A stretch of DNA of 64,000 bases from Pseudomonas triclosanedens (GCF_026686735.1 NZ_CP113432.1:3709001-3773000); one strand, 5' to 3'. Positions 37,395 to 49,548 are shown, counted from the first letter of the stretch. Program-made: numbers and translations. The notes: a model not told the origin generated them from the sequence alone.

Positions 37395-38560
37395 TACTTA
37401 CCCTCCGCGGCCTTGACGACTTGCTGGGCAGCGTCGGTCAGGCTGGTCGCCGCGATGATGTTCAGACCGCTTTCGGCCAGTACCTTGGCGCCGAGTTCGG
37501 CGTTGTTGCCTTCCAGGCGGACGACAACCGGAACCTTCACACCGACTTCCTTCACGGCGCCGATGATGCCTTCAGCAATCATGTCGCAACGAACGATGCC
37601 GCCGAAGATGTTCACCAGTACGGCAGCGACGTTGCTGTCGGAGAGGATGATCTTGAACGCTTCGGTCACGCGCTCTTTGGTCGCGCCACCGCCAACGTCG
37701 AGGAAGTTGGCCGGCTTGCCGCCGTGCAGGTTGACGATGTCCATCGTGCCCATGGCCAGGCCAGCGCCGTTCACCATGCAGCCGATGTTGCCTTCCAGTG
37801 CGACGTAGTTCAGTTCCCACTTCTGCGCATGGGCTTCACGAGCGTCGTCCTGGGACGGGTCGTGCATGGCGCGCAGCTTGGGCTGACGGTACATGGCGTT
37901 GGAGTCGATGTTGATCTTGGCGTCCAGGCAGTGCAGGTTGCCGTCTTTCTTGATCACCAGCGGGTTCACTTCCAGCAGTGCCAGGTCGTAGTCCTGGAAC
38001 AGCTTGGCGAGGCCGACGAAGATGTGAACGAACTGCTTGATCTGGTCGCCCTTGAGGCCCAGCTGGAATGCCAGCTCGCGGCCCTGGAACGGCTGGGCGC
38101 CGACCAGCGGGTCGATGGTAGCCTTCAGAATCTTCTCGGGAGTGTCGTGAGCGACCTTCTCGATATCCACGCCACCTTCAGTGGAGGCCATGAAGACGAT
38201 GCGACGGCTGGAACGGTCGACAACGGCGCCGAGGTACAGCTCCTTGTCGATGTCGGTGCAGGATTCCACCAGGATCTTGCTGACCGGCTGGCCATTGGCG
38301 TCAGTCTGGTAGGTCACCAGACGCTTGCCCAGCCAGTTGGCGGCGAACGCCTTGGCGTCCTCTTTGCTCTTGACCAGCTTCACACCGCCCGCTTTACCGC
38401 GGCCACCAGCGTGCACCTGGGCCTTAACGACCCACTCGGTACCACCGATCTTTTCACAGGCTTCTGCGGCCTCTTCGGGTGTGTCGACGGCGAAGCCCTT
38501 GGATACGGGCAGGCCGTACTCAGCGAACAGCTGCTTACCCTGATATTCGTGGAGATTCAT
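37394..38560 (-). CDS. sucC: Succinyl-CoA synthetase beta subunit
   Basis: This 388-residue ATP-grasp protein is the nucleotide-binding beta subunit. [20 protein letters not shown] at the N-terminus, [40 protein letters not shown] and [17 protein letters not shown] are family hallmarks. It partners sucD, which overlaps its stop. The 160-base gap to lpdG upstream holds a small CCCCTGAGGGG-type hairpin but no obvious terminator. Confidence 0.98.
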   Translation of the reverse strand: MNLHEYQGKQLFAEYGLPVSKGFAVDTPEEAAEACEKIGGTEWVVKAQVHAGGRGKAGGVKLVKSKEDAKAFAANWLGKRLVTYQTDANGQPVSKILVESCTDIDKELYLGAVVDRSSRRIVFMASTEGGVDIEKVAHDTPEKILKATIDPLVGAQPFQGRELAFQLGLKGDQIKQFVHIFVGLAKLFQDYDLALLEVNPLVIKKDGNLHCLDAKINIDSNAMYRQPKLRAMHDPSQDDAREAHAQKWELNYVALEGNIGCMVNGAGLAMGTMDIVNLHGGKPANFLDVGGGATKERVTEAFKIILSDSNVAAVLVNIFGGIVRCDMIAEGIIGAVKEVGVKVPVVVRLEGNNAELGAKVLAESGLNIIAATSLTDAAQQVVKAAEGK

Positions 38561-38720
38561 GCTTGTCTACCGTTTTCGTCTTGGGTATTGCGCATAAGGC
38601 GTGACGCTCGTGGCGCCACACCACCTGTGACCGAGTCCCCCTCAGGGGAGAAACGATCCGGCGGGTCGGGAAGCAGCCCCTCGCAAAAGACTGCCACCCT
38701 CCCCGCCGTGGTCCCGTTCC

Positions 38721-40160
<1,440 letters not shown>

Positions 40161-40183
40161 TCAATCCTTATTCCGGTGAAGCG

Positions 40184-40205
40184 GACGGCCCCTCGCGGGG
40201 CCGTC
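40184..40205 (-). other. Strong intercistronic hairpin between sucB and lpdG
   Basis: The perfect nine-base-pair stem GACGGCCCC / GGGGCCGTC with a TCGC loop has no U tract. GGGGCCGTC recurs at 40215-40223, allowing an alternative pairing. It may stabilise or process the polycistronic mRNA rather than end it. Confidence 0.6.
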
Positions 40206-40238
40206 ATGTAGTACGGGGCCGTCGTGTGAATGGACTAA

Positions 40239-41468
40239 TCAGACGTCCAGCAGCAGGCGAGCCGGATCTTCCAGCAGGTCCTTCATGGTGACCAGGAAGC
40301 TCACGGCCTCCTTGCCATCGATCATGCGGTGATCGTAGGACAGCGCCAGGTACATCATCGGCAGGATCACCACCTGGCCGTTAACGGCCATCGGGCGCTC
40401 CTGGATCTTGTGCATGCCGAGGATGGCAGTCTGCGGCGGGTTGACGATCGGAGTCGACAGCAGGGAACCGAATACGCCACCGTTGGAAATGGTGAAAGTA
40501 CCACCGGTCATGTCTTCGATGGACAGCTTGCCGTCTTTGGCTTTCTTGCCGAAGGTGGCGATGCCGTTCTCGATCTCGGCCAGGCTCATGAACTCGGCGT
40601 TACGCAACACCGGCACGACCAGACCGCGGTCGCTGGACACTGCCACGCCGATGTCCTGGTAGCCGTGGTAGACAATGTCGTTGCCGTCGATCGAGGCGTT
40701 GACGCCCGGGAAGCGCTTCAGGGCTTCGGTAGCGGCCTTGACGAAGAAGGACATGAAGCCCAGGCGAACGCCATTGTGCTTCTTCTCGAACAGGTCCTTG
40801 TACTTGTTGCGCAGGTCCATGATCGGCTTCATGTTGACTTCGTTGAAGGTAGTCAGCATGGCCATGGAGGACTGGGCTTCGACCAGACGCTCGGCGACCT
40901 TGGCGCGCAGGCGGGTCATCGGAACGCGCTTCTCGACGCGGTCGCCAGCAGCGAAGACCGGAGCCTCGGCAGCAGGAGCGGCGGCCTTGACGGCCGGAGC
41001 GGCAGCCGGGGCGTTCTTCTTGGCTTCGACAGCGGCTACGACGTCTTCCTTGGTCACGCGACCGCCCTTGCCGGTGCCGGCCAGGCTGTTCGGGTCGATG
41101 CCGTTCTCTTCGGCCAGCTTGCGGGCTGCCGGCGAGAGGATGTTGTCGTCGCCAGCGGCAGCAGCCGGGGCAGCAGCGGCCGGAGCGGCAGCAGGAGCGG
41201 AGGCAGCAGCCGGAGCGGCAGCGGCAGCACCGCCTTCGCTCAGCTTGCCCAGCAGTTCGTTGGAGAGAACGGTGTCACCTTCGTTCTTGACGATCTCAGC
41301 CAGGACACCATCGGCCTCGGCGAGCACTTCGATCACGACCTTGTCGGTCTCGATGTCGACGATCAGTTCGTCACGCTTGACGGCTTCGCCGACCTTCTTG
41401 TGCCAGGTTGCCACGGTGCCGTCGGCAACCGATTCCGGGAAGGTTGGGGCTTTGATTTCGATAGCCAT
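40239..41468 (-). CDS. sucB: Dihydrolipoyllysine succinyltransferase (E2)
   Basis: This 409-residue core enzyme transfers the succinyl group from lipoate to CoA. Domains in order: lipoyl domain (1-76) with the lipoylated lysine in [11 protein letters not shown], an Ala/Pro-rich linker (about 77-107), a peripheral-subunit-binding domain ([20 protein letters not shown]) and a catalytic domain ending [18 protein letters not shown] with the active-site His-Asp pair. A second Ala-rich linker (about 150-170) is also seen. It lies 42 bases downstream of sucA. Confidence 0.97.
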   Translation of the reverse strand: MAIEIKAPTFPESVADGTVATWHKKVGEAVKRDELIVDIETDKVVIEVLAEADGVLAEIVKNEGDTVLSNELLGKLSEGGAAAAAPAAASAPAAAPAAAAPAAAAGDDNILSPAARKLAEENGIDPNSLAGTGKGGRVTKEDVVAAVEAKKNAPAAAPAVKAAAPAAEAPVFAAGDRVEKRVPMTRLRAKVAERLVEAQSSMAMLTTFNEVNMKPIMDLRNKYKDLFEKKHNGVRLGFMSFFVKAATEALKRFPGVNASIDGNDIVYHGYQDIGVAVSSDRGLVVPVLRNAEFMSLAEIENGIATFGKKAKDGKLSIEDMTGGTFTISNGGVFGSLLSTPIVNPPQTAILGMHKIQERPMAVNGQVVILPMMYLALSYDHRMIDGKEAVSFLVTMKDLLEDPARLLLDV

Positions 41469-41510
41469 TATGTGTGTTTCCTTAAATTCGGTATCAACTG
41501 CGCGTTGGCG

Positions 41511-44342
41511 TTAAACGGTGAAGGCGTCCTGCAGCAGTTTTTCCTGCTGCTCGGCGTGCATCGAAGCGTAGCCACAAGCCGGAGCTGCCGAGCCTTCGCG
41601 GCCCGCGTACTCCAGGTTGAGGCCCTTCTTGTGGGCTGCGATGACACGACGCATGTGGTGCTGCGAGCAGTACCAGGCGCCCTGGTTCATCGGCTCTTCC
41701 TGGCACCAGACGATGTGCTTGAGGTTCTTGTACTGAGACAGAACTTCGGCCAGATCGTCTTCCGGGAACGGATAGAGCTGCTCGAGACGGACAATCGCGA
41801 TGTCTTCGCGGCCCTCGGCACGGCGCTTCTCCAGCAGGTCGTAGTACACCTTGCCGCTGCACAGCACGATGCGGTCGACCTTCTTCGGATCCAGGCTGTC
41901 GATCTCGCCAATCACGGTCTGGAACGAACCGTTGGCTAGATCTTCCAGGGTCGAGATGGCCAGCTTGTGACGCAGCAACGACTTCGGAGTCATCACGATC
42001 AGAGGCTTGCGCAGCGGGCGAATCACCTGACGGCGCAACATGTGGTAGACCTGAGCCGGGGTGGTCGGCACACAGACCTGAATGTTCTGCTCGGCACACA
42101 GTTGCAGGTAACGCTCAAGACGCGCGGAGGAGTGCTCCGGCCCCTGGCCCTCGTAACCGTGCGGCAGCAGCATGGTCAGGCCGCACAGACGCTGCCATTT
42201 CGTCTCGCCGCTGGTGATGAACTGGTCGATCACGACCTGCGCGCCGTTGGCGAAGTCACCGAACTGGGCTTCCCAGATCACCAGCGCATTCGGCGTGGTG
42301 GTCGCGTAGCCATATTCGAAGGCCAGTACGGCTTCTTCCGACAGATAGGAATCGTACAGGCTGACACGCGGCTGGCCGTCGAACAGGTGAGCGAGCGGAA
42401 TGTAGACCGAGTCGTCCTTCTGATTGTGCAGCGCAGCGTGGCGGTGCGAGAAGGTGCCGCGGCCGACATCCTGGCCGGTCATACGCACCGGGTGGCCTTC
42501 GAACAGCAGAGTAGCGTAGGCCAGATTCTCAGCGAAGCCCCAGTTGATCGGCATACCACCGGCAGCCATCTTGGCGCGATCTTCGTAGATCTTCTGAACC
42601 TGACGCTGCATGACGAAGCCGTCCGGGGTTTCCAGCAGCTTGCTGGACAGTTCCTGCAGGGTCTTCAGGTCGAAGCGAGTGTCGTGACGCGCGGTCCAGG
42701 CATGGCCGACGTACGGACGCCAATCGACGAAGAGCTCCTTGTTCGGCTCCTTGACCAGGCTTTTCACCACATGCAGACCGTTGTCGAGAGCGTCGCGGTA
42801 TTCGTCGACCTTCTCCTGGGCCTGCTCCGTGGTTTGCACGCCGGCGGCGATCAGCGCATCGGCGTACAGCTCACGGGTAGTGCGCTGCTTGGCGATCTGC
42901 TGATACATCAGCGGCTGGGTGCCGCTCGGCTCGTCGGCCTCGTTGTGGCCGCGGCGGCGGTAGCAGACCAGGTCGATGACCACGTCGCGCTTGAACTGCA
43001 TGCGATAGTCGACGGCCAGCTGGGTCACGAACAGGACCGCTTCCGGATCGTCGCCGTTCACATGGAAGATCGGCGCCTGGATCATCTTCGCCACGTCGGT
43101 CGCGTACTCGGTGGAACGAGCGTCGTCCTGGCGGCTGGTGGTGAAGCCCACCTGGTTGTTGATCACGATGTGGATGGTGCCGCCCGTCTTGTAAGCACGG
43201 GTCTGCGACATCTGGAAGGTTTCCATGACCACGCCCTGCCCCGCGAACGCGGCATCGCCGTGGATGGAGATCGGCACGACCTTGTCGCCGCTACCGTCCT
43301 TGCGACGGTCCTGGCGGGCGCGCACCGAGCCCTCGACGACCGGGGAAACGATCTCCAGGTGTGAAGGGTTGAACGCCAGGGCCAGGTGGACTTCGCCACC
43401 GGTGGTCATGACGTTGGAGGAGAAGCCCTGGTGGTATTTCACGTCCCCAGAGCCCAGCTCGACCAGTTTCTTGCCTTCGAACTCGTCGAAGAGGTCGCGC
43501 GGGTTCTTGCCGAGCGTGTTGACCAGGACGTTCAGGCGGCCGCGGTGGGCCATACCGATGACGATTTCCTTGACGCCGTAGGAGCCGGAGCGCTGGATGA
43601 TCTCGTCGACCATCGGGATCAGGCTCTCGCCGCCCTCAAGGCCGAAACGCTTGGTGCCCGGGTACTTGGTGCCCAGATACTTTTCCAGGCCTTCGGCAGC
43701 GGTCAGACGCTCCAGCAGGTGGGAACGGGCATCGGCGGAGTACGCCGGACGGCCGCGAACGCTTTCCAGGCGCTGGGCGAACCAGTGGCGCTGCTCGGAA
43801 TCGACGATGTGCATGAACTCGGCGCCGATGGTGCTGCAGTAGGTCTGCTTCAGCGCATCGAGGATTTCACGCAGGGTCGCTTCTTCCTTGCCGATGTAGA
43901 GTTCACCGGTACGGAAGGTGGTGTCGAGGTCTGCAGCAGTAAGCCCGTAGTGTTCGAGCGACAGATCGGAGGGAGCGGTACGCACCCAGAGACCCAGCGG
44001 ATCGAGCGATGCTGCCTGATGTCCACGCAGACGGTATGCCAGGATCAGACGCAGGACTTCAACCTGCTTCTTCTCGTGCTCGGTGCTTACGCTGCTGGCG
44101 GAAACCGGCGCGGCACGGCGCTGGTTCTTGGCCAGGAGAACGAAATGATCACGGATAGAGGAATGCGAGACGTCGGGGGCAGGATTGCCGTCGGCGGGGA
44201 GCTTCTGGAAGTACGTGCGCCACTCTTCTGGCACAGCGTTCGGGTCGTGCAGGTAGAGCTCGTAGAGCTCTTCGACGTAGGCAGCGTTTCCACCGGATAG
44301 ATGGGCACTGTTCCACATCCGCTGCATTACGCTTTCGTGCAT
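41511..44342 (-). CDS. sucA: 2-oxoglutarate dehydrogenase E1 component
   Basis: This 943-residue thiamine-diphosphate enzyme decarboxylates 2-oxoglutarate. The N-terminal E2-interaction segment (SGGNAAYVEELYELYLHDPN), the ThDP motif region (HGDAAFAGQGVVMETFQMSQ to VGFTT) and MLLPHGYEGQGPEHSSARLE are typical. Length matches the Pseudomonas enzyme. The ATG at 44342 follows GAGGGTGACCAAGC. It lies 250 bases downstream of sdhB in the sdh-suc supra-operon. Confidence 0.98.
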   Translation of the reverse strand: MHESVMQRMWNSAHLSGGNAAYVEELYELYLHDPNAVPEEWRTYFQKLPADGNPAPDVSHSSIRDHFVLLAKNQRRAAPVSASSVSTEHEKKQVEVLRLILAYRLRGHQAASLDPLGLWVRTAPSDLSLEHYGLTAADLDTTFRTGELYIGKEEATLREILDALKQTYCSTIGAEFMHIVDSEQRHWFAQRLESVRGRPAYSADARSHLLERLTAAEGLEKYLGTKYPGTKRFGLEGGESLIPMVDEIIQRSGSYGVKEIVIGMAHRGRLNVLVNTLGKNPRDLFDEFEGKKLVELGSGDVKYHQGFSSNVMTTGGEVHLALAFNPSHLEIVSPVVEGSVRARQDRRKDGSGDKVVPISIHGDAAFAGQGVVMETFQMSQTRAYKTGGTIHIVINNQVGFTTSRQDDARSTEYATDVAKMIQAPIFHVNGDDPEAVLFVTQLAVDYRMQFKRDVVIDLVCYRRRGHNEADEPSGTQPLMYQQIAKQRTTRELYADALIAAGVQTTEQAQEKVDEYRDALDNGLHVVKSLVKEPNKELFVDWRPYVGHAWTARHDTRFDLKTLQELSSKLLETPDGFVMQRQVQKIYEDRAKMAAGGMPINWGFAENLAYATLLFEGHPVRMTGQDVGRGTFSHRHAALHNQKDDSVYIPLAHLFDGQPRVSLYDSYLSEEAVLAFEYGYATTTPNALVIWEAQFGDFANGAQVVIDQFITSGETKWQRLCGLTMLLPHGYEGQGPEHSSARLERYLQLCAEQNIQVCVPTTPAQVYHMLRRQVIRPLRKPLIVMTPKSLLRHKLAISTLEDLANGSFQTVIGEIDSLDPKKVDRIVLCSGKVYYDLLEKRRAEGREDIAIVRLEQLYPFPEDDLAEVLSQYKNLKHIVWCQEEPMNQGAWYCSQHHMRRVIAAHKKGLNLEYAGREGSAAPACGYASMHAEQQEKLLQDAFTV

Positions 44343-44520
44343 GCTTGGTCACCCTCGGTAAGGGGACTCCACCTGTGGAATCTCTGGCGCGAAGTCATAC
44401 ACAGCGACTTCAAGCCACCGATCCCCGCAGATAGTCCGGGTACCAGCCCGGATGCCCCTGCTGGTCATATATACGTTTTCAAAACAGGACCCCCGCTTTG
44501 TGGGCTTGAGTCCTAGGGAC

Positions 44521-44550
44521 TGCACCGCCGGTCAATGTTCCGGCGGTACA
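44521..44550 (-). other. Inverted repeat between sdhB and sucA
   Basis: ACCGCCGG (44524-44531) and CCGGCGGT (44540-44547) form a perfect eight-base-pair stem, extended by TGC/ACA, with an eight-base loop. No U tract follows on the minus strand, so it is probably a processing or stabilising stem, or a partial terminator between sdhB and sucA. Confidence 0.55.
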
Positions 44551-44592
44551 GGTGTCGCTCTTGCAATGATCTTCAGGCGCGAGGCCCTTGGA

Positions 44593-45300
44593 TCAAGTGC
44601 CGCTCTGCAGCAGCATGTTACGGATGTGACCGATTGCCTTGGTGGGGTTCAGCCCCTTCGGGCAGACGTTCACGCAGTTCATGATCCCGCGGCAGCGGAA
44701 GACGCTGAACGGGTCATCCAGGCTCGCCAGGCGTGCCTGAGTTTCGGTATCGCGACTATCGGCCAGGAAGCGGTAGGCCTGCAGCAGCGCGGCGGGGCCC
44801 AGGAACTTGTCCGGGTTCCACCAGAACGACGGACAGGAGGTCGAGCAGCAGGCGCACAGGATGCACTCGTACAGACCATCCAGCTTCTCGCGCTCTTCCG
44901 GGCTTTGCAGACGTTCGATGGCCGGGGCCGCGTACTTGTTCTGCAGGAACGGCTTAACGCTCTCGTACTGTCTGTAGAAGATGCGCATATCGACGACCAG
45001 GTCACGAATGACCGGCAGGCCCGGCAGCGGACGCAGAACCAGCTTGCCACCCTTCAGGCCAGCGGCCGACAGGGGGGTGATGCAGGCCAGGCCGTTCTTG
45101 CCGTTGATGTTCATGCCGTCGGAGCCGCACACGCCTTCACGGCAGGAGCGACGGTAGGAGAAGCCCTCGTCCTGCTCCTTGATCAGCGCCAGTACGTCGA
45201 GGACCATTACGTCCTTGCCGTCGGTATCGACCTGGAAGTCCTGCATGTAGGGTGCAGCGTCCTTCTCAGGGTTGTAGCGGTAAACACTTACTTGCAACAT
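44593..45300 (-). CDS. sdhB: Succinate dehydrogenase iron-sulfur subunit
   Basis: This 235-residue subunit carries three clusters: 2Fe-2S (SCREGVCGSDGMNINGKNGL and a following Cys), 4Fe-4S (CILCACCSTSCPSFWWNP) and 3Fe-4S (CRGIMNCVNVCPKGLNP). It passes electrons from SdhA flavin to quinone. The ATG at 45300 (MLQVSVYRYNPEKD) gives the length of P. aeruginosa SdhB; an earlier in-frame ATG three codons upstream is less likely. It lies 11 bases after sdhA. Confidence 0.97.
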   Translation of the reverse strand: MLQVSVYRYNPEKDAAPYMQDFQVDTDGKDVMVLDVLALIKEQDEGFSYRRSCREGVCGSDGMNINGKNGLACITPLSAAGLKGGKLVLRPLPGLPVIRDLVVDMRIFYRQYESVKPFLQNKYAAPAIERLQSPEEREKLDGLYECILCACCSTSCPSFWWNPDKFLGPAALLQAYRFLADSRDTETQARLASLDDPFSVFRCRGIMNCVNVCPKGLNPTKAIGHIRNMLLQSGT

Positions 45301-45311
45301 GGCGGGCACCC

Positions 45312-47084
45312 TTAGTAAGTACGAACCTTGGGTTCGAATGCCGGAACAGTCTTCGGCGCGAAATTGACGGCACGCTTGGCAACGCGTTTCTCACCCGGGA
45401 AGTACAGGGTGTGGCACAGCCAGTTCTCGTCATCGCGCTCCTCGAAGTCTTCACGGGCATGCGCACCGCGGGACTCTTTGCGGGCTTCTGCCGCAATCGC
45501 AGTGGCTTCGGCCACTTCGAGGAGATTCTGCAGTTCCAGCGCTTCGATACGCGCCGTGTTGAATGCCTGGCTCTTGTCGTTGATCTTGACGGTGGCGATA
45601 CGCTCGCGCAGGTCAGCCAACTGAGCGATGCCCTTCTGCATGTACTCGCCGGTACGGAACACACCGAAGTAGTTCTGCATGCAGGATTGCAGTTCGCGCT
45701 TGAGCGGAGCGACTTCTTCGCCGCTGGTACGCTCGTTCACGCCGTTCAGGCGCTTGAAAGCGGATTCCAGATCGGACTCGGAAGCCTGGCGGTGCTCGAT
45801 ACCGTCCTTGAGCGCCTTCTCCAGGTGCAGACCGGTCGCGCGGCCGAAGACCACCAGGTCGAGCAGCGAGTTGCCGCCCAGGCGGTTGGCACCGTGTACC
45901 GATACGCAAGCCACTTCGCCGACCGCGAACAGGCCTTCGACGATCTGCTCGTTGCCGTTGGCATCCATAGTCAGGGCCTGGCCATGGATATTGGTGGCAA
46001 CGCCGCCCATCATGTAGTGGCAGGTCGGGATTACCGGGATCGGAGCAACGACCGGGTCCACGTGAGCGAAGGTCTTGGACAGCTCGCAGATGCCAGGCAG
46101 GCGGCTGTGCAGTACTTCTTCGCCGAGGTGGTCGAGCTTCAGCAGCACGTGGTCCTTGTTCGGGCCCACGCCGTTGCCAGCGATCACTTCCTTGACCATC
46201 GAGCGGGCCACCACGTCACGGCCGGCCAGGTCTTTGGCGTTCGGAGCGTAACGCTCCATGAAGCGCTCGCCATGAGCGTTGATCAGGTAACCGCCTTCAC
46301 CGCGGCAACCCTCGGTGACCAGTACACCAGCGCCGGCGATGCCGGTCGGGTGGAACTGCCACATTTCGATGTCCTGCACCGGAACGCCAGCGCGCAGGGC
46401 CATGCCAATGCCATCGCCGGTGTTGATCAGGGCGTTGGTGGTGGAGGCGTAGATACGGCCGGCGCCGCCAGTGGCGAGGACCACGGCCTTGGAGCGGATG
46501 TAAACGGTGTCGCCGGTTTCGATGTCGATGGCGATGACGCCGACGACATGACCGTCCTGGTTCTTCACCAGGTCAACCGCGTACCACTCATTAAGGAAGG
46601 AAGTACCGTTCTTCAGGTTGGCCTGATAGAGAGTGTGCAGCAGCGCGTGACCGGTACGGTCAGCCGCGGCACAGGTACGGGCAGCCTGGCCGCCCTTGCC
46701 GAAGTCCTTGGACTGGCCGCCGAACGGGCGCTGGTAGATGCGGCCCTGCTCGGTACGGGAGAACGGCAGACCCATGTGTTCCAGCTCGAACACGGCTTCC
46801 GGACCAACGGAGCACATGTATTCGATAGCGTCCTGGTCGCCGATATAGTCGGAACCCTTGACGGTATCGTACATATGCCAGCGCCAATCGTCGTTCGGGT
46901 CGGCCGAGGCGATGGCGCAGGTGATGCCGCCCTGAGCGGAAACAGTGTGCGAACGGGTCGGGAAGACCTTGGTTACCACGGCGGTCTTGTGACCACCCTG
47001 GGCCAGTTGCAGCGCAGCACGCATGCCGGCGCCGCCGCCACCAACGATGATGGCGTCGAAAGAAAGAGAGCGAATGCTAGCCAT
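45312..47084 (-). CDS. sdhA: Succinate dehydrogenase flavoprotein subunit
   Basis: This 590-residue catalytic subunit oxidises succinate to fumarate. The FAD-binding [17 protein letters not shown], the covalent-flavin histidine motif [14 protein letters not shown] (His about 46), and the active-site region [20 protein letters not shown] are seen. The C-terminal [15 protein letters not shown] tail is normal. It sits between sdhD (3-base gap) and sdhB. Confidence 0.98.
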   Translation of the reverse strand: MASIRSLSFDAIIVGGGGAGMRAALQLAQGGHKTAVVTKVFPTRSHTVSAQGGITCAIASADPNDDWRWHMYDTVKGSDYIGDQDAIEYMCSVGPEAVFELEHMGLPFSRTEQGRIYQRPFGGQSKDFGKGGQAARTCAAADRTGHALLHTLYQANLKNGTSFLNEWYAVDLVKNQDGHVVGVIAIDIETGDTVYIRSKAVVLATGGAGRIYASTTNALINTGDGIGMALRAGVPVQDIEMWQFHPTGIAGAGVLVTEGCRGEGGYLINAHGERFMERYAPNAKDLAGRDVVARSMVKEVIAGNGVGPNKDHVLLKLDHLGEEVLHSRLPGICELSKTFAHVDPVVAPIPVIPTCHYMMGGVATNIHGQALTMDANGNEQIVEGLFAVGEVACVSVHGANRLGGNSLLDLVVFGRATGLHLEKALKDGIEHRQASESDLESAFKRLNGVNERTSGEEVAPLKRELQSCMQNYFGVFRTGEYMQKGIAQLADLRERIATVKINDKSQAFNTARIEALELQNLLEVAEATAIAAEARKESRGAHAREDFEERDDENWLCHTLYFPGEKRVAKRAVNFAPKTVPAFEPKVRTY

Positions 47085-47087
47085 GGA

Positions 47088-47456
47088 TCAGTTACCCCAG
47101 AGAATCTGCACACCCCAGACGAAGAATGCGAACATGGCCATGCCGCATACTGCCTGGACGAGGAAACGCACGACGGTCGCGGACTTGCCCAGCGCCATCG
47201 GAGTCAGGTAGTCGGTCGTGATGGTCCACATACCGACCCAGGCGTGCACGCTCAGGGAAACCAGCGTCAACAGGCTGAAGATCTTCATCAGGCTGTGGGA
47301 GAACAGACCATGCCACTCCGCGTAGGTAATACCCGGATGAGCGATCAGGAAACCCAGCAGGAAGAGAACATAAGCCGCGAGAACGACCGCGGAGACGCGC
47401 TGAACCATCCAGTCATAGAGGCCCGAACGCGACAAGTTAGTGACGTTAGTTACCAT
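47088..47456 (-). CDS. sdhD: Succinate dehydrogenase membrane anchor subunit
   Basis: This 122-residue, three-helix membrane anchor (MVTNVTNLSRSGLYDWMVQR) helps bind heme b and ubiquinone. YDWMVQRVSAVVLAAYVLFL and the SVHAWVGMWTITTDYL segment with the heme-ligand histidine region are visible. I chose the ATG at 47456, matching the Pseudomonas length; an ATG two codons upstream (47462) is equally open. Its start lies inside the sdhC end (stop 47450-47452), so translation is coupled. Confidence 0.93.
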   Translation of the reverse strand: MVTNVTNLSRSGLYDWMVQRVSAVVLAAYVLFLLGFLIAHPGITYAEWHGLFSHSLMKIFSLLTLVSLSVHAWVGMWTITTDYLTPMALGKSATVVRFLVQAVCGMAMFAFFVWGVQILWGN

Positions 47457-47836
47457 ACCCATACCCCCGCCAGAACGATCAGCACCACTGCGACAGCGAT
47501 GACGATTTTCGAACCACGCTTACCGCCTTCCAGTGTTTCGCCGATACCTGCATCCATGATGAGGTGACGAATACCGGCTACCAGGTGGTACAGCAGCGCA
47601 GACAGCAGGCCCCAGATCACAAGCTTGACCAACGGATTGGCCAGACACGCCTTCACCTGCTCGAAGCTCTCTTCCGAAGCGAGGGAACGGTCCAGTGCGA
47701 ACAGCAGCACTGCGATGCCCACGAACAGAATGACGCCAGAGATACGGTGGAGAATCGACGTGTAAGCAGTGATAGGGAGTTGAATGGTCCTTAGGTCTAG
47801 GTTTACGGGTCGTTTGCTATTCACGGCTTTTTTCAC
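47450..47836 (-). CDS. sdhC: Succinate dehydrogenase cytochrome b556 subunit
   Basis: This 128-residue, three-helix subunit (MKKAVNSKRPVNLDLRTIQL) carries the SILHRISGVILFVG motif and the heme-ligand His region YHLVAGIRHLIMD. It is the first gene of the sdhCDAB-sucAB-lpdG-sucCD unit. In P. aeruginosa the sdhC translation start region is a target of PrrF small RNAs; I have not verified a pairing here. A sigma-70 promoter TTGTCA-N17-TATACT lies upstream. Confidence 0.95.
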   Translation of the reverse strand: MKKAVNSKRPVNLDLRTIQLPITAYTSILHRISGVILFVGIAVLLFALDRSLASEESFEQVKACLANPLVKLVIWGLLSALLYHLVAGIRHLIMDAGIGETLEGGKRGSKIVIAVAVVLIVLAGVWVW

Positions 47837-47960
47837 ACTGAGAGCCCTTATATGAAACAGGGCTAGTTGTCGGGAGGTGCACTTGTCAGGTACCCATCAC
47901 CTTCGGGAGTGACAACCACCGATGAAGCGAGGCCGGACGGCCCTTGGCGGCTGGTCGCCG

Positions 47961-47989
47961 AGTATAGACAGTTAGGCTCCTAATGACAA
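47961..47989 (-). promoter_or_regulatory. Sigma-70 promoter of the sdh-suc operon
   Basis: On the minus strand TTGTCA (47984-47989), a 17-base spacer and TATACT (47961-47966) give a near-consensus promoter. The leader to the sdhC ATG would be about 115-120 bases. Confidence 0.75.
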
Positions 47990-48089
47990 CGGAAAGACCT
48001 CCACCTAAGGACTAATTGCCGCACCCACATAAAAGGCGTAAACAGGCAATTTTTTTCGTCAAAACAGCGGCTTGGAGGTGCCGATAATG

Positions 48090-48114
48090 CCGAATGCAGC
48101 AAATTGACATTCGG
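48090..48114. promoter_or_regulatory. Palindrome overlapping the gltA -35 box
   Basis: CCGAATG (48090-48096) and CATTCGG (48108-48114) form a perfect seven-base inverted repeat with an 11-base spacer that contains most of the TTGACA box. This is the layout of a repressor operator. I cannot name the regulator. Confidence 0.5.
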
Positions 48115-48131
48115 ATTTATCTCTCTATAGT
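48104..48131 (+). promoter_or_regulatory. Sigma-70 promoter of gltA
   Basis: TTGACA (48104-48109), a 16-base spacer and TATAGT (48126-48131) form a strong promoter. Transcription would begin near 48138, about 50 bases before the gltA ATG. Confidence 0.8.
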
Positions 48132-48190
48132 GGTGCGGGCCCTGCGTGGGGGGTCGTACAGATGATTTCAAGCATAAATAGGAGGCCATC

Positions 48191-49477
48191 ATGGCTGACA
48201 AAAAAGCGCAGTTGATCATCGAGGGCGCAGCCCCCGTCGAACTGCCTGTCCTCTCCGGCACGCTGGGTCCCGACGTTGTCGATGTTCGCGGCCTGACCTC
48301 CACCGGCCACTTCACCTTCGACCCCGGCTTCATGTCCACCGCCTCCTGCGAGTCGAAGATCACCTACATCGATGGTGACAAGGGCGTTCTGCTGCACCGC
48401 GGCTACCCGATCGAACAGCTGGCCGAGAAGTCCGACTACCTGGAAACCTGCTACCTGCTGCTCAACGGCGAGCTGCCTACCGCCGAGCAGAAGGAAAAGT
48501 TCGTCGGCACCATCAAGAACCACACGATGGTTCACGAACAACTGAAGACATTCTTCAACGGCTTCCGCCGCGATGCGCACCCGATGGCCGTGATGTGCGG
48601 CGTGATCGGTGCCCTCTCCGCCTTCTACCACGACTCCCTGGACATCAATAATCCGAAGCACCGGGAAGTCTCCGCGCATCGCCTGATAGCCAAGATGCCG
48701 ACCATCGCCGCAATGGTGTACAAGTACTCCAAGGGCGAGCCGATGATGTATCCGCGTAACGACCTGAACTACGCGGAAAACTTCCTGCACATGATGTTCA
48801 ACACTCCTTGCGAGACCAAGCCGATCAGCCCCGTGCTGGCCAAGGCGATGGATCGCATCTTCATTCTGCACGCCGATCACGAGCAGAACGCATCCACCTC
48901 CACCGTGCGCCTGGCGGGCTCCTCCGGCGCCAACCCGTTCGCCTGTATCGCCTCGGGCATCGCCGCCCTGTGGGGACCGGCTCACGGCGGTGCGAACGAA
49001 GCTGTTCTGCGCATGCTGGACGAAATCGGTGACGTTTCGAACATCGAGAAGTTCGTGGCCAAGGCCAAGGACAAGAACGATCCGTTCAAGCTCATGGGCT
49101 TCGGCCACCGCGTGTACAAGAACTTCGACCCGCGCGCCAAGGTCATGAAGCAGACCTGCGACGAGGTTCTTCAGGAGCTGGGTATCAATGACCCGCAACT
49201 GGAACTGGCCATGAAGCTGGAAGAGATCGCTCGCCACGACCCGTACTTCGTGGAGCGCAACCTCTACCCGAACGTGGACTTCTACTCCGGCATCATCCTG
49301 AAGGCAATCGGCATTCCGACCAGCATGTTCACAGTGATCTTTGCCCTGGCGCGTACCGTCGGCTGGATCTCGCACTGGCAGGAAATGCTCTCCGGTCCGT
49401 ACAAGATCGGCCGCCCGCGCCAGCTGTACACCGGCAGCGCAGAGCGCAACTTCGTATCCCTCAAGGATCGCAAGTAA
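48191..49477 (+). CDS. gltA: Citrate synthase (type II)
   Basis: This 428-residue enzyme condenses acetyl-CoA with oxaloacetate. The length and N-terminal extension ([20 protein letters not shown]) are those of hexameric, NADH-sensitive type II enzymes. The catalytic residues are visible in [15 protein letters not shown] (His), [16 protein letters not shown] (His and Asp) and the CoA region. AGGAGG nine bases upstream supports the ATG. It is divergent from sdhC and ends at a strong terminator. Confidence 0.98.
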   Translation: MADKKAQLIIEGAAPVELPVLSGTLGPDVVDVRGLTSTGHFTFDPGFMSTASCESKITYIDGDKGVLLHRGYPIEQLAEKSDYLETCYLLLNGELPTAEQKEKFVGTIKNHTMVHEQLKTFFNGFRRDAHPMAVMCGVIGALSAFYHDSLDINNPKHREVSAHRLIAKMPTIAAMVYKYSKGEPMMYPRNDLNYAENFLHMMFNTPCETKPISPVLAKAMDRIFILHADHEQNASTSTVRLAGSSGANPFACIASGIAALWGPAHGGANEAVLRMLDEIGDVSNIEKFVAKAKDKNDPFKLMGFGHRVYKNFDPRAKVMKQTCDEVLQELGINDPQLELAMKLEEIARHDPYFVERNLYPNVDFYSGIILKAIGIPTSMFTVIFALARTVGWISHWQEMLSGPYKIGRPRQLYTGSAERNFVSLKDRK

Positions 49478-49497
49478 GCGCTACGGCATGATAGAAG

Positions 49498-49520
49498 AGG
49501 CTGCTTCGGCAGCCTTTTTT
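49498..49520 (+). terminator. Terminator of gltA
   Basis: The stem AGGCTGC / GCAGCCT with a TTCG tetraloop and a run of T residues begins about 20 bases after the gltA stop. Confidence 0.92.
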
Positions 49521-49548
49521 ATTGCCCGACGCCTGATGCATCACAACG

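Noticed and set aside
45252..47567. Long open frame antisense to sdhA and sdhD (about 770 codons)
   Set aside because: It lies opposite an unambiguous gene, shows no motif, and has shadow-like composition.
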